Source of the DNA: Pengzhenrongella frigida
Lineage (GTDB): Bacteria; Actinomycetota; Actinomycetes; Actinomycetales; Cellulomonadaceae
Direction of reading: 5' to 3'
Assembly (NCBI RefSeq): GCF_004168625.1
Contig: NZ_SDWW01000001.1
Span: 133,501 to 190,642 of the forward strand
Length of the DNA stretch: 57,142 bases
The notes under the pieces were generated by a model. It did not search any database, was not told the origin of the DNA, and saw nothing but the letters and a program-made list of their open reading frames with translations. Positions 1-7,473 of the stretch are shown here, one piece after another. Position numbers and translations under genes: made by a program. Position 1 is the stretch's first letter; every line of letters begins with the position of its first letter.

Positions 1-896
1 TGCTGTACGACGCCGACAAGGTGCTCGAGGCGGCCACGGTCACCGACCCGAAGGACCTGCTCGAGTCCCAGCGCGGCGTGTTCCTCGACCCGTTCGACCC
101 GACCGTCATGCGCGAGGCCGAGCGGGCCGGCATCCCCCGCGACTGGGTCGACGCTGCGCAGCGCTCGCCGATCTGGGCCCTGATCAGCACGTTCAAGGTC
201 GCCCTGCCGCTGCACCCGGAGTACCGCACCATGCCCATGGTCTGGTACATCCCGCCGCTGTCCCCCGTGGTCGACGTCGTGCAGGAGACCGGCGAGGACG
301 CCGAGGAGGCCGGGAACCTGTTCGCCGCGATCGACACGCTGCGGATCCCGGTGGAGTACCTCGCGGAGCTGTTCACCGCCGGGGACACCGAGCCGGTCAC
401 CGGCGTGCTGAAGAAGCTCGCCGCGATGCGCTCGTACATGCGCGACATCAACATGGGCCGCCCCGGCGACCCGTCCATCCCGGCCGCGGTCGGGATGACC
501 ACCGGCGAGATGGACGCGATGTTCCGGCTGCTCGCGATCGCCAAGTACGACGAGCGGTACGTGATCCCGCCGGCGCACGCCGAGCAGGCGCACAACCTCG
601 AAGAGCTCGCCACCGAATGCTCGCTGGACTACGACGGCGGACCCGGCATGGGCGGTTCGGGGCCGTTCGGCGAGGGCTCCGGGGCCGGCACGCCACTGGC
701 CGTGGAGAACTTCCGGGTGCTCAAGGACCGGCAGACCTCCGACACGACCGCGGGTGCGGGCACGGGACCGGCCACCCGGGTCAACATGCTGAACTGGGAC
801 GGGCGGGGCACGCCGCCCGGGCTGTTCCCCGGCCGCGACGGACCGCCCGCGGAACCCCGCACCGAGTCCGCGCCGGATGGGCAGGACACCCCGTGA
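1..896 (+). CDS. narH: Nitrate reductase beta subunit NarH, C-terminal part (5' end outside window)
   Basis: This is the last 297 or so residues of the Fe-S electron-transfer subunit of the membrane-bound respiratory nitrate reductase. The frame is already open at base 3 and reads LYDADK just before the first possible internal start, so the gene begins upstream of the window. The stretch LPLHPEYRTMPMVWYIPPLSPV and the following C-terminal region are typical of NarH. The cysteine clusters that bind the four Fe-S centres lie upstream and cannot be checked here. The stop codon overlaps the GTG of narJ, so the two are translationally coupled. NarH passes electrons from NarI to the molybdenum subunit NarG, which is expected just upstream. 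The last 40 residues are low-complexity Gly/Pro/Thr. Confidence 0.95.
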   Translation, partial: LYDADKVLEAATVTDPKDLLESQRGVFLDPFDPTVMREAERAGIPRDWVDAAQRSPIWALISTFKVALPLHPEYRTMPMVWYIPPLSPVVDVVQETGEDAEEAGNLFAAIDTLRIPVEYLAELFTAGDTEPVTGVLKKLAAMRSYMRDINMGRPGDPSIPAAVGMTTGEMDAMFRLLAIAKYDERYVIPPAHAEQAHNLEELATECSLDYDGGPGMGGSGPFGEGSGAGTPLAVENFRVLKDRQTSDTTAGAGTGPATRVNMLNWDGRGTPPGLFPGRDGPPAEPRTESAPDGQDTP

Positions 897-1567
897 GCCC
901 GCTGCCGATGCCCCGCACCGCCCGCCGGGCCAAGGGGCGCGGGCTCGACGCCCGCCAGATCGCCATCGTGCACCGCGTCGCCGGGATCGTGCTCGACTAC
1001 CCGGGCGAGGATCTGATCGCGCGGATCCCGGACCTGCGCATCGCCGTCGCCGCGGTGCCGGACCCGGCTCGGTCCGCCCTCGAGGGGGTGCTGGACCACC
1101 TCGAGCGCACGGCGCTGACCCAGCTCACCGTCGACTACGTCGAGGGGTTCGACATGCGCCGGCGCGCGTGCCTGTACCTCACGTACTACGGGCACGGGGA
1201 CACCCGCCAGCGCGGCGTCGCCCTGCTCAGCTTCAAGCAGGCCTACCGCGCGGCCGGGCTCGAGCTCACCGACGAGGAGCTCCCGGACCACCTGTGCGTG
1301 CTGCTCGAGTTCTCCGCCACCCAGGACGCCGAGGTCGGCACGCGGCTGCTGCTCGAGCACCGCGCCGGGCTGGAGGTCCTGCGCCTGGCGCTGCTCGACG
1401 CCGGCTCGCCGTACGCCGGCGCGCTGGTGGCGGTCTGCGCCACGCTGCCCGCGCTGGTCGGCGACGAGCGCGAGGCCGTGGCCCGGCTGGCCGCGCAGGG
1501 CCCGCCCGACGAGTCCGTCGGGCTGGAACCGTATGCACTGCCGGACGTCAAGGGAGCCAGGCCATGA
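893..1567 (+). CDS. narJ: Nitrate reductase assembly chaperone NarJ
   Basis: A protein of 224 residues of the NarJ/TorD chaperone family, which binds apo-NarG and helps molybdenum cofactor insertion and membrane attachment. The diagnostic stretch is VEGFDMRRRACLYLTYY, followed by GDTRQRG, both conserved in NarJ. The GTG start is chosen because it overlaps the narH stop (GTGA) and puts the conserved part at the usual distance from the N-terminus; the frame extends further upstream only as a shadow of narH. Its own stop overlaps the ATG of narI. The position between narH and narI is the standard narGHJI order. It should act in the cytoplasm. Confidence 0.93.
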   Translation: MSPLPMPRTARRAKGRGLDARQIAIVHRVAGIVLDYPGEDLIARIPDLRIAVAAVPDPARSALEGVLDHLERTALTQLTVDYVEGFDMRRRACLYLTYYGHGDTRQRGVALLSFKQAYRAAGLELTDEELPDHLCVLLEFSATQDAEVGTRLLLEHRAGLEVLRLALLDAGSPYAGALVAVCATLPALVGDEREAVARLAAQGPPDESVGLEPYALPDVKGARP

Positions 1568-2313
1568 CCACCACGCTCGACATCGTGCTCTGGGTGGTCG
1601 TCCCGTACGTCTGCCTGGCGATCTTCATCACCGGGCACGCCTGGCGCTACCGGTACGACAAATTCGGTTGGACGACCCGCTCGTCGCAGCTGTACGAGAG
1701 CAAGCTGCTGCGCTGGGGCAGCCCGCTGTTCCACTTCGGGATCCTCGCCGTGTTCGCCGGGCACGTGATGGGGCTCGGCATCCCGAAGAGCTGGACGGAT
1801 GCGGTCGGCCTGTCCGAGTCGGTCTACCACGCGATGGCGGTGAGCGTCGGCCTGCTCGCGGGCCTGGCGACGGTGGTCGGCATGTCGCTGCTGATCTACC
1901 GGCGGCGGACCAACGGCGCGGTGTTCGGGGCCACGACCCGCATGGACAAGACGATGTACCTCGTGCTCGGCGTCGTGATCTTCTTCGGGCTGTGGAACAC
2001 GATCGGCTCCGGGGTGCTCAACCTGTACGACCACTACGACTACCGCGAGGGCGTCTCGGTGTGGTTCCGCGGCATCTTCACGTTCCAGCTGCACCCTGAG
2101 CTGATGGCCGAGGCGCCGTTCCCGTTCCAGGCGCACGGCATGGCCGCGATGCTCCTGTTCGCGCTGTGGCCGTTCACCCGCCTCGTGCACGTGTTCAGCG
2201 CGCCGCTGTTCTACCTGTGGCGCCCCTACGTGGTCTACCGCGCCAAGAGCGAACGCTTCGGCGCCCGCGCGCCGCGCCGGGGCTGGGAGAAGTCGGAGAA
2301 GACGCGCCGCTGA
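1564..2313 (+). CDS. narI: Respiratory nitrate reductase gamma subunit NarI (cytochrome b)
   Basis: A 249-residue membrane cytochrome b that oxidises quinol and hands electrons to NarH. About five hydrophobic segments are visible, starting with LDIVLWVVVPYVCLAIFI. Candidate heme ligands are His57 and His67 (in PLFHFG and FAGHVMG) and His191 and His209 (in FQAHGM and RLVHVF), matching the paired-histidine pattern of NarI. The ATG overlaps the narJ stop. The arginine-rich tail (RRGWEKSEKTRR) is probably cytoplasmic. The gene runs head-on into the nirK-like gene, with only 23 bases between the stops and no clear terminator hairpin there. Confidence 0.95.
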   Translation: MTTTLDIVLWVVVPYVCLAIFITGHAWRYRYDKFGWTTRSSQLYESKLLRWGSPLFHFGILAVFAGHVMGLGIPKSWTDAVGLSESVYHAMAVSVGLLAGLATVVGMSLLIYRRRTNGAVFGATTRMDKTMYLVLGVVIFFGLWNTIGSGVLNLYDHYDYREGVSVWFRGIFTFQLHPELMAEAPFPFQAHGMAAMLLFALWPFTRLVHVFSAPLFYLWRPYVVYRAKSERFGARAPRRGWEKSEKTRR

Positions 2314-2336
2314 TCGCTACGAGGCGACGACGAGAA

Positions 2337-3686
2337 TCACGACGCCTCGAAGAAGCCGTGGGCGCCGCGTTCGCCGTCGACCATGGCGTGGTCGATGAAC
2401 GGGTAGCGCCCTGCCTCGGGGAGCTCGAACTCGACGAAGCCGCCCTGGGCCGCCGCGAGATCGAGCACCTGCGCGGCGCCGTGCTCCGCGTTGCCGGGGC
2501 GCAGCAGGTAGGCGCCCTCCTTGAAGACCGTGTCGAACTGGGCCCCGACCACATGGAAGGCCGTCGCCCGCTGCGGCCCGGCGTCGACCACCCACACCCG
2601 GACCCGCGTCCCCACCTTGACCTCGATCGGGGCGTGGTCGTACTGGTCGGGGTAGCCGTTGAACACCACGGCGTCGGGTGCCTCGGCGGCGATCTTGGCC
2701 TCGTCGGCCGTGCCGCCGGCGGCGCCCAGGTACAGCTCGGACTGCACGAGCACGAGCTCGGTGTCGACGGCGGGCAGGTTCGGCGGGTCGATGATGACCG
2801 CACCGAACATGCCGTTGGCGATGTGCAGGGCCATCGGCATCGTGCTGCAGTGATACAGCCACGCCCCGGAGTTCGTCGCGACGAACTGGTAGGTGAGCGA
2901 CTGGCCCGGGTCGATCGTGCGCATCGGCCCGTCCGGTGCGAGCGAACCCGCGTGGAAGTCGATGCCGTGCCCCATGCTCGCGGCGTTCGTGAACGTGATC
3001 GTGAAGACGTCGCCGATCTTGCCGTGCAGCGTGGGCCCCGGTGCGGTCCCGTTGAAGGTCCACAGGGTCTGGCGCACGCCGGGGGCGACCTCGACCTCGG
3101 TATCGGCGACGGTCATCGTCAGGCGGTGCTCGGTGGCGCCGGGGGCCGGTTGCAGGGTCGGGTCGTACGGACGCCAATCGGGCCCGGGGTCGCCGTGCAG
3201 GTCGACCGTGCCGGTCGCCATGGCACCCATCTCGTGCTCGGATCCGGCCGGGTCGGCCGCACCGGCGTCGCCGGCGTCCGCGCCGACGGCCACGATGCTC
3301 AGGGTCATCCCGGCCGCCCGGTGCCCGGGCACGGTGCACCAGCCGGTGATGGCGGCGTCCACGGTGCCCACCTCGACCGTCGCGGACTCGCCGGTGCCGA
3401 GCAGCGGGGTCCGCTGACCGGTGTCGAGCGTAAGGTCGTGCCGCATCGCGTCGGTGTTGGTGACCTCCAAGACCAGGCGCGTGCCCGCGGGCACCTCGAT
3501 GACCGACGGTGTGATCGTCATCCCGACGAGCGTCACCTCGACGGTCTGGGTGCCGCCCGCGCCCACGACGGCGCGCGCGTCGCCACCGGCGCCCACGCCG
3601 CTGCCGGTCAGGGTCACCACCAGCGCGACGGCGACCATGACGGCCCCGAGCACGAGCCCGCCCCACCGCGGCTGCGTCGTCGTCAT
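2337..3686 (-). CDS. nirK: Copper nitrite reductase (NirK type) with extra N-terminal cupredoxin domain
   Basis: A 449-residue exported or membrane-anchored multicopper protein; residues 10-30 form one hydrophobic segment. Residues about 47-135 are a separate cupredoxin domain with a full type 1 copper set: His83, Cys117, His122, Met127. From about 185 the two NirK domains follow. Type 1 ligands are His240, Cys280, His288 and Met293. Type 2 ligands are His245, His279 and His433, with catalytic Asp243 and His378. Every residue needed to reduce nitrite to NO is therefore present. The extra domain is a plausible built-in electron donor. The ATG overlaps the stop of the NnrS-like gene, so this is the last gene of a three-gene operon. 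A general multicopper oxidase is less likely given the MGHGIDFH motif. Confidence 0.86.
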   Translation of the reverse strand: MTTTQPRWGGLVLGAVMVAVALVVTLTGSGVGAGGDARAVVGAGGTQTVEVTLVGMTITPSVIEVPAGTRLVLEVTNTDAMRHDLTLDTGQRTPLLGTGESATVEVGTVDAAITGWCTVPGHRAAGMTLSIVAVGADAGDAGAADPAGSEHEMGAMATGTVDLHGDPGPDWRPYDPTLQPAPGATEHRLTMTVADTEVEVAPGVRQTLWTFNGTAPGPTLHGKIGDVFTITFTNAASMGHGIDFHAGSLAPDGPMRTIDPGQSLTYQFVATNSGAWLYHCSTMPMALHIANGMFGAVIIDPPNLPAVDTELVLVQSELYLGAAGGTADEAKIAAEAPDAVVFNGYPDQYDHAPIEVKVGTRVRVWVVDAGPQRATAFHVVGAQFDTVFKEGAYLLRPGNAEHGAAQVLDLAAAQGGFVEFELPEAGRYPFIDHAMVDGERGAHGFFEAS

Positions 3687-4804
3687 GCGGGCACCCCCGG
3701 TCGACGCGAGAGCCGCACCGCGGTGACCGACGCCGCGAGGAACCCGAGGATGGCCAGCTCGGTGCCCACCCCGCCGATCCGCGACCACAGCTCGATCCCC
3801 GCGGCATCCCCGAGGATCACGCGCACCAGCAGGGACACGTGCAACAGCGCCACGTGGGCGTAGAACCACCGGTGGAACGGCAGCCGGACCCGCAGCACGG
3901 CGGGCACGATGACGGGCGCGTGCCCGAAGATCATCGACATCACGAACCCGAGGAACACCGTGTGCAGCGCGGCGTCGTAGACCTCGACCGTCACCCCGAG
4001 GTTCCCCGCGGCCAGCCAGATCACGCCGGCGATCGCCAGCCAGAGATACCCGGTCAGCAGGCACACCGCCATGAACCGTGTGACCCCGGGGATCTTCACG
4101 GTGCGCCGGGCGACGTCGTGCGCGGCGCCCCACACCGCGAGCGCCACCATGCCCGCCCCCGCGAGGCGGATCCCCGCCGACCCGGTGATCGCCGTCGTCG
4201 TGCTCAGGACCAGTCCGGCCCCGAAGAGCGACGCCCCGACCAGGAACTCTCGGATCGAGCGGCGGGTCAGCAGTGCGACCCGGGCGAGCTCCAGCCGCTC
4301 GCCGAGGATCGTCAGCACGAGGAAGCCCGCGATCCACGGCACCAGCCGCGGCAGGGACCACCCCGCGAGCCACAGCACCGTGGCCACGTACCAGCAGACC
4401 GCGCCCGCGGCCATCACCCGCAGGTGCAGCGCGGGCTGGATCCGGTGCACGACGACGTACACGACCACGAGCACGATCGACGCCGCGCACAGCAGCAGGC
4501 GGCCGACGACGGGCGGCAGGCTCACCAGCAGCGCGAGCCCACCGGCGCCGGCGAGCGCGGGAGCGGCGAACGCCCACCGGCGCCCGAGGGCCACGGCCCG
4601 TTCGAGCGAGATCACCGTTCCCAGGAACCCGAGCGCCATCAGCGGACCGTGGTCCGCGGCCGCCATCGGCAGCAGGGTCGGCACCGGCAGGCCGAGCAGC
4701 ACGAGGCCGCCCCAGAGCCCGGCGAGCAGGCAGGCCAGGGCGGCGGCGAACAGCGGCAGGCGGCGGCGGGCCACCCGCTGGGGGGCCCGGACCGCGGCCG
4801 TCAC
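3683..4804 (-). CDS. NnrS-like multi-pass membrane protein
   Basis: A 373-residue integral membrane protein with about 10-12 hydrophobic helices. The stretches HGPLMALGFLGTVISLERA and ALHTVFLGFVMSMIFGHAPVIVPAVLR resemble NnrS, a heme- and copper-containing membrane protein tied to nitric oxide and denitrification. Several in-membrane histidines could bind metal. The GTG start overlaps the stop of the MIP18-type gene, and its stop overlaps the nirK start, so all three are co-translated. The operon supports a role in handling NO or in supporting NirK. The resemblance to NnrS is distant and judged by eye; a purely uncharacterised membrane protein is the alternative. Confidence 0.65.
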   Translation of the reverse strand: MTAAVRAPQRVARRRLPLFAAALACLLAGLWGGLVLLGLPVPTLLPMAAADHGPLMALGFLGTVISLERAVALGRRWAFAAPALAGAGGLALLVSLPPVVGRLLLCAASIVLVVVYVVVHRIQPALHLRVMAAGAVCWYVATVLWLAGWSLPRLVPWIAGFLVLTILGERLELARVALLTRRSIREFLVGASLFGAGLVLSTTTAITGSAGIRLAGAGMVALAVWGAAHDVARRTVKIPGVTRFMAVCLLTGYLWLAIAGVIWLAAGNLGVTVEVYDAALHTVFLGFVMSMIFGHAPVIVPAVLRVRLPFHRWFYAHVALLHVSLLVRVILGDAAGIELWSRIGGVGTELAILGFLAASVTAVRLSRRPGVPA

Positions 4805-5139
4805 CACCCGAAGGCCCGCTTGGTCTCGACGGACATCAGGTCCGGGGTCCACGCCGGCACGTGGGTGATGACGACCTCGACCCGGTCGACCCACCCCCCG
4901 GTCACGAGAACCCGGCGCACCTCGTCGGTGAGGTACTCCCCCAGCGGGCACGCCGGTGTCGTGGTGGTCATCAGGACGGAGGCCTCGCGGCCGTCGACCT
5001 CGAGGCCGTAGACCAGCCCGAGATTGATGATGTCGACGCCGAGCTCGGGGTCGATCACGTCCCGCAACGCGTCCCGCAGCTGCGCCGCCTCGGTCCCCGG
5101 TCCCACCAGACGGGCCACGGACAGCAGGTCGCGGCTCAT
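4801..5139 (-). CDS. MIP18/DUF59-family Fe-S cluster assembly protein (SufT/PaaD-like)
   Basis: A 112-residue cytoplasmic protein of the MIP18 (DUF59) family. The family core is clear: LRDVIDPELGVDIINLGLVYGLEV near residues 25-48, then TTTTPACPLGEYLTDEVRRVL with the conserved Cys64, then the VEVVITHVPAWTPDLMS end. Such proteins help deliver or repair Fe-S clusters. It is the first gene of the operon with the NnrS-like protein and NirK, and it is divergent from a hemerythrin protein. A plausible job is repair of Fe-S proteins damaged by NO made in this pathway; this is inferred only from context. Confidence 0.85.
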   Translation of the reverse strand: MSRDLLSVARLVGPGTEAAQLRDALRDVIDPELGVDIINLGLVYGLEVDGREASVLMTTTTPACPLGEYLTDEVRRVLVTGGWVDRVEVVITHVPAWTPDLMSVETKRAFGW

Positions 5140-5220
5140 GCCGCACTCCCGAAGCGGGCGCGGCGGGCGCTGCGGGCGCTGCGGGCGAGGGCGTCGTTCG
5201 GTTCGAGGGGCACGGGATAC

Positions 5221-5250
5221 AGTTTTCACTGAAAGTGTAGTAAAAACAAC
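5221..5250. promoter_or_regulatory. 30-bp element shared with 7294-7323 (candidate NO-regulator operator)
   Basis: AT-rich island in GC-rich DNA: AGTTTTC, three variable bases, then GAAAGTGTAGTAAAAAC and AAC. It has GTTTT and AAAAC arms and an inner TTTC-N3-GAAA inverted repeat. It lies between the divergent Fe-S assembly/NnrS/NirK operon and the hemerythrin gene. The other copy matches at 27 of 30 positions and lies just before the regulator start, so autoregulation and control of this operon pair is a fair guess. Confidence 0.7.
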
Positions 5251-5298
5251 TGACGGCTCGTCGTCCGCCCCGAGCACCCCACTCCTCAAGGAGACCCG

Positions 5299-6045
5299 AT
5301 GTCCCTCGACATCCACCAGATCGCCTCCGCTCCCCCTGCCCCGACGTCGGCTGCACCCGTCGCATCGACGCCGAACGTCGAGGTGATCGGCGCGATCACC
5401 CGCCACCACACCGCCCTCGCGGCCGAGCTGGCCGCGCTGGCCGACGACGTGATCGCCGGCACGCGCGTCGGACGGTTCGAAGAGGCGCGCACCGCGCTCG
5501 TCGCCTGGTTCGCCACCGAGCTGATGCCCCACGCCCACGCCGAGGAGGCCGTGCTCTACGCCGCCGGCGCGCGCCTGGAGGGCACCCGGCTCCTGGTCGA
5601 GGCCATGATCGCCGAGCACCGCGCGCTCGACCTGCTCGTGACCGACCTCGACAGCATCCACGACGCCTTCGCGGTAGCCGTGGCGGCCGGCTCGGCCCAG
5701 GCGCTCTTCACGGTGCACCTGGCCAAGGAGAACGACCTGCTGCTCCCGGCCCTGGACGCCGCCGGCATCGACCTGAGCGCCGCGCTGGCCGGGATGCACG
5801 AGCTCCTCGGTGCCGACGAGCCGGACCAGCTCGACGTCCGCAGCCTCCCGCACGGTGGCCGGCACGAGATCATCTTCGCCCGGCTCGACGAGCTGCTCCC
5901 CGGCGGCAGCTTCGTCATCCTCAACGACCACGACCCCAAGCCCCTGCGCTACCAGACGGAGGCGCTCTGGCCGGGGCGGTTCACCTGGACCTACCTCGAG
6001 ACCGGCCCGCTGGAGTGGCGCGTGGAGATCACCCGTGCCGGCTGA
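5299..6045 (+). CDS. Hemerythrin-like (HHE) protein with C-terminal DUF2249 domain
   Basis: A 248-residue protein. Residues about 27-165 form a four-helix HHE domain with candidate di-iron ligands His36/His37, His78/His80, Glu83, His107, His140 and Glu144. Residues about 177-246 are a DUF2249 domain with the family signature FVILNDHDPKPLRYQ followed by FTW and LEWRVEI. Hemerythrin domains bind O2 or NO or repair Fe-S centres, and DUF2249 is common beside NO-related genes. A strong Shine-Dalgarno (AAGGAG) lies six bases before the ATG. It is divergent from the NirK operon, shares the 30-bp element, and overlaps the next DUF2249 gene. Confidence 0.88.
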   Translation: MSLDIHQIASAPPAPTSAAPVASTPNVEVIGAITRHHTALAAELAALADDVIAGTRVGRFEEARTALVAWFATELMPHAHAEEAVLYAAGARLEGTRLLVEAMIAEHRALDLLVTDLDSIHDAFAVAVAAGSAQALFTVHLAKENDLLLPALDAAGIDLSAALAGMHELLGADEPDQLDVRSLPHGGRHEIIFARLDELLPGGSFVILNDHDPKPLRYQTEALWPGRFTWTYLETGPLEWRVEITRAG

Positions 6046-6529
6046 GGCCGCGGACGTCACCGATCAGCTCACCCGGGTCCTGGCCCGCACCTGCCGACAG
6101 CTCCCGCTGGCGGGGCAGCCGCAGCTCGCCGGCCGCCTGGCCGCCGACGGCTGGGTGCTGCTCCGTCACTCGCACCCCGTCCAGGCGCAACGCCTGGACG
6201 GGGCCATGCACCACGCCGCTCTGCTGGAGACCGAGCACGAAGCCCCGCTCGACGCCTCATTCCCGTTTCACCGAGAGGACCCCACCATGCCCACGACCGA
6301 CCCGCTGCTCGATGTCCGCCCGGAGATCCCCCGCATCCGCCACGACCTGATCTTCACGACCTTTGCCGCGCTCTTGCCCGGGACCGGGTTCGTGCTGGTC
6401 AACGACCACGACCCGAAGCCGCTGTACTACCAGCTGGCGGCGGAGAACGCGGGCGAGTTCACCTGGGACGCCCTCGAGGAGGGGCCCGAGGTGTGGCGCG
6501 TGCGGATCGGGCGGGTCGCGGCGGCGTAG
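6035..6529 (+). CDS. DUF2249-domain protein with short N-terminal extension
   Basis: The frame from a GTG that overlaps the end of the hemerythrin gene codes for 164 residues. The last 80 (from an ATG at 6287) are a complete DUF2249 domain with FVLVNDHDPKPLYYQ, paralogous to the C-terminal domain of the gene before it. The first 84 residues (LTRVLARTCRQLPLAGQPQLAGRL and on) are a small helical domain I cannot name. A good Shine-Dalgarno (GAGAGGA, 6273-6279) stands before the internal ATG, so a separate 80-residue product is also likely, either in addition or instead. The role is probably redox or NO-related, by context only. Confidence 0.7.
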   Translation: MPAEAADVTDQLTRVLARTCRQLPLAGQPQLAGRLAADGWVLLRHSHPVQAQRLDGAMHHAALLETEHEAPLDASFPFHREDPTMPTTDPLLDVRPEIPRIRHDLIFTTFAALLPGTGFVLVNDHDPKPLYYQLAAENAGEFTWDALEEGPEVWRVRIGRVAAA

Positions 6530-6561
6530 CGCCGTCCACCCCTGGCCGGCGCCCGCGGCAC

Positions 6562-7287
6562 CTACTGCTCGGCGTGGGCGCCGGTCGCTCCCGGCGCGAG
6601 GTGGACCAGGCACAGGTCCGGACGCACGAACGGTTCGAGCCGGACCGCTGTGGGCGGCGCATCCAGCTGCTCGAGCGCACCCTGCATCAGGCCGAGGTGC
6701 ACGGCGCACACGACGTCGCGGTGCTCGCGGGCGACCTCGACGAACGGGCACCGGTGCAGCTCGATCACGGTCGGGTCGCCCGCGGCGTCGATCGGCACGG
6801 CCTGGTCGGAGCCGCGAACGGTAGGCGCGAAGCCGACGTCGTCGAGCAAGGTGACGATGCGATCGACCACGCCTGCACCGTCGAGCGGACCGACTCCCTC
6901 GTCGAGCGGGGTGGCCTGCCGCCCCCAGCGCCTCCCCATCTCCGTAGCCACGGCGCCAGGTTCCGACGCGCTGGCACCGATGGCACCGGCCAGGACGCCC
7001 GCCAGCATCCGGTAGGAGTCGTCGGGGCCCGACGTCGTGCCCGCGACCGCAGCGAAGCTCAGGCGGGGCCGTCCCGGCGTGACCCGCGCGCTGACCGAGC
7101 TCTCGACGAGTCCGGCCTTGATGAGCCGGTCGAGGTGCGAGCGCACCGTGTTGGGGTGCAGCGCGACCCGGGTGGCGATGGCCTGGATGTCGAGAGGGCC
7201 GTCGGCCCGGATGACCTCGAGCACCGCGACCCGGCTGGCACCCGAGAGCACTCGATGGGTCCGGGCGTCGATGGGTTCGGAAGGCAC
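6562..7287 (-). CDS. Helix-turn-helix regulator with three C-terminal cysteines (SufR-like, possibly Fe-S/NO sensing)
   Basis: A 241-residue transcription factor. A winged helix-turn-helix spans residues about 10-75, with IQAIATRVALHPNTVRSHLDRLIKAGLV as the recognition region and GRPRLSF as the wing. The C-terminal half has Cys180 (HRCPFVEVAREH), Cys194 (VVCAVHLGLMQGAL) and Cys226. This layout recalls SufR-type regulators, whose cysteines hold a 4Fe-4S cluster. NO can destroy such clusters, so it could sense NO or oxidation. GTG at 7287 is chosen because the conserved domain starts directly after it. The 30-bp element ends seven bases upstream, which fits autorepression. It is divergent from the radical SAM gene. 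Confidence 0.8.
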   Translation of the reverse strand: MPSEPIDARTHRVLSGASRVAVLEVIRADGPLDIQAIATRVALHPNTVRSHLDRLIKAGLVESSVSARVTPGRPRLSFAAVAGTTSGPDDSYRMLAGVLAGAIGASASEPGAVATEMGRRWGRQATPLDEGVGPLDGAGVVDRIVTLLDDVGFAPTVRGSDQAVPIDAAGDPTVIELHRCPFVEVAREHRDVVCAVHLGLMQGALEQLDAPPTAVRLEPFVRPDLCLVHLAPGATGAHAEQ

Positions 7288-7293
7288 GACTGT

Positions 7294-7323
7294 AGTTTTC
7301 CTCGAAAGTGTAGTAAAAACAAC
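7294..7323. promoter_or_regulatory. Second copy of the 30-bp element
   Basis: AGTTTTC, CTC, GAAAGTGTAGTAAAAAC, AAC. It differs from the copy at 5221 only in the three central bases. It sits immediately upstream of the GTG of the cysteine-containing regulator and about 90-150 bases upstream of the radical SAM gene on the other strand. The orientation relative to the plus-strand gene is the same in both copies. Confidence 0.7.
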
Positions 7324-7473
7324 CCGCCGGCGACGACGAGGCCGCGGGCTCCACATCACGGTACGTGAGCGCAGCAGCCCCCTGCCGCCAGCCATCGATC
7401 GAGAGGGCCGACCATCCCCGCCCCGAGCGCCGTCCGACACCTGCACCACGACGCGTCCGAGCGGCCGTTCATC

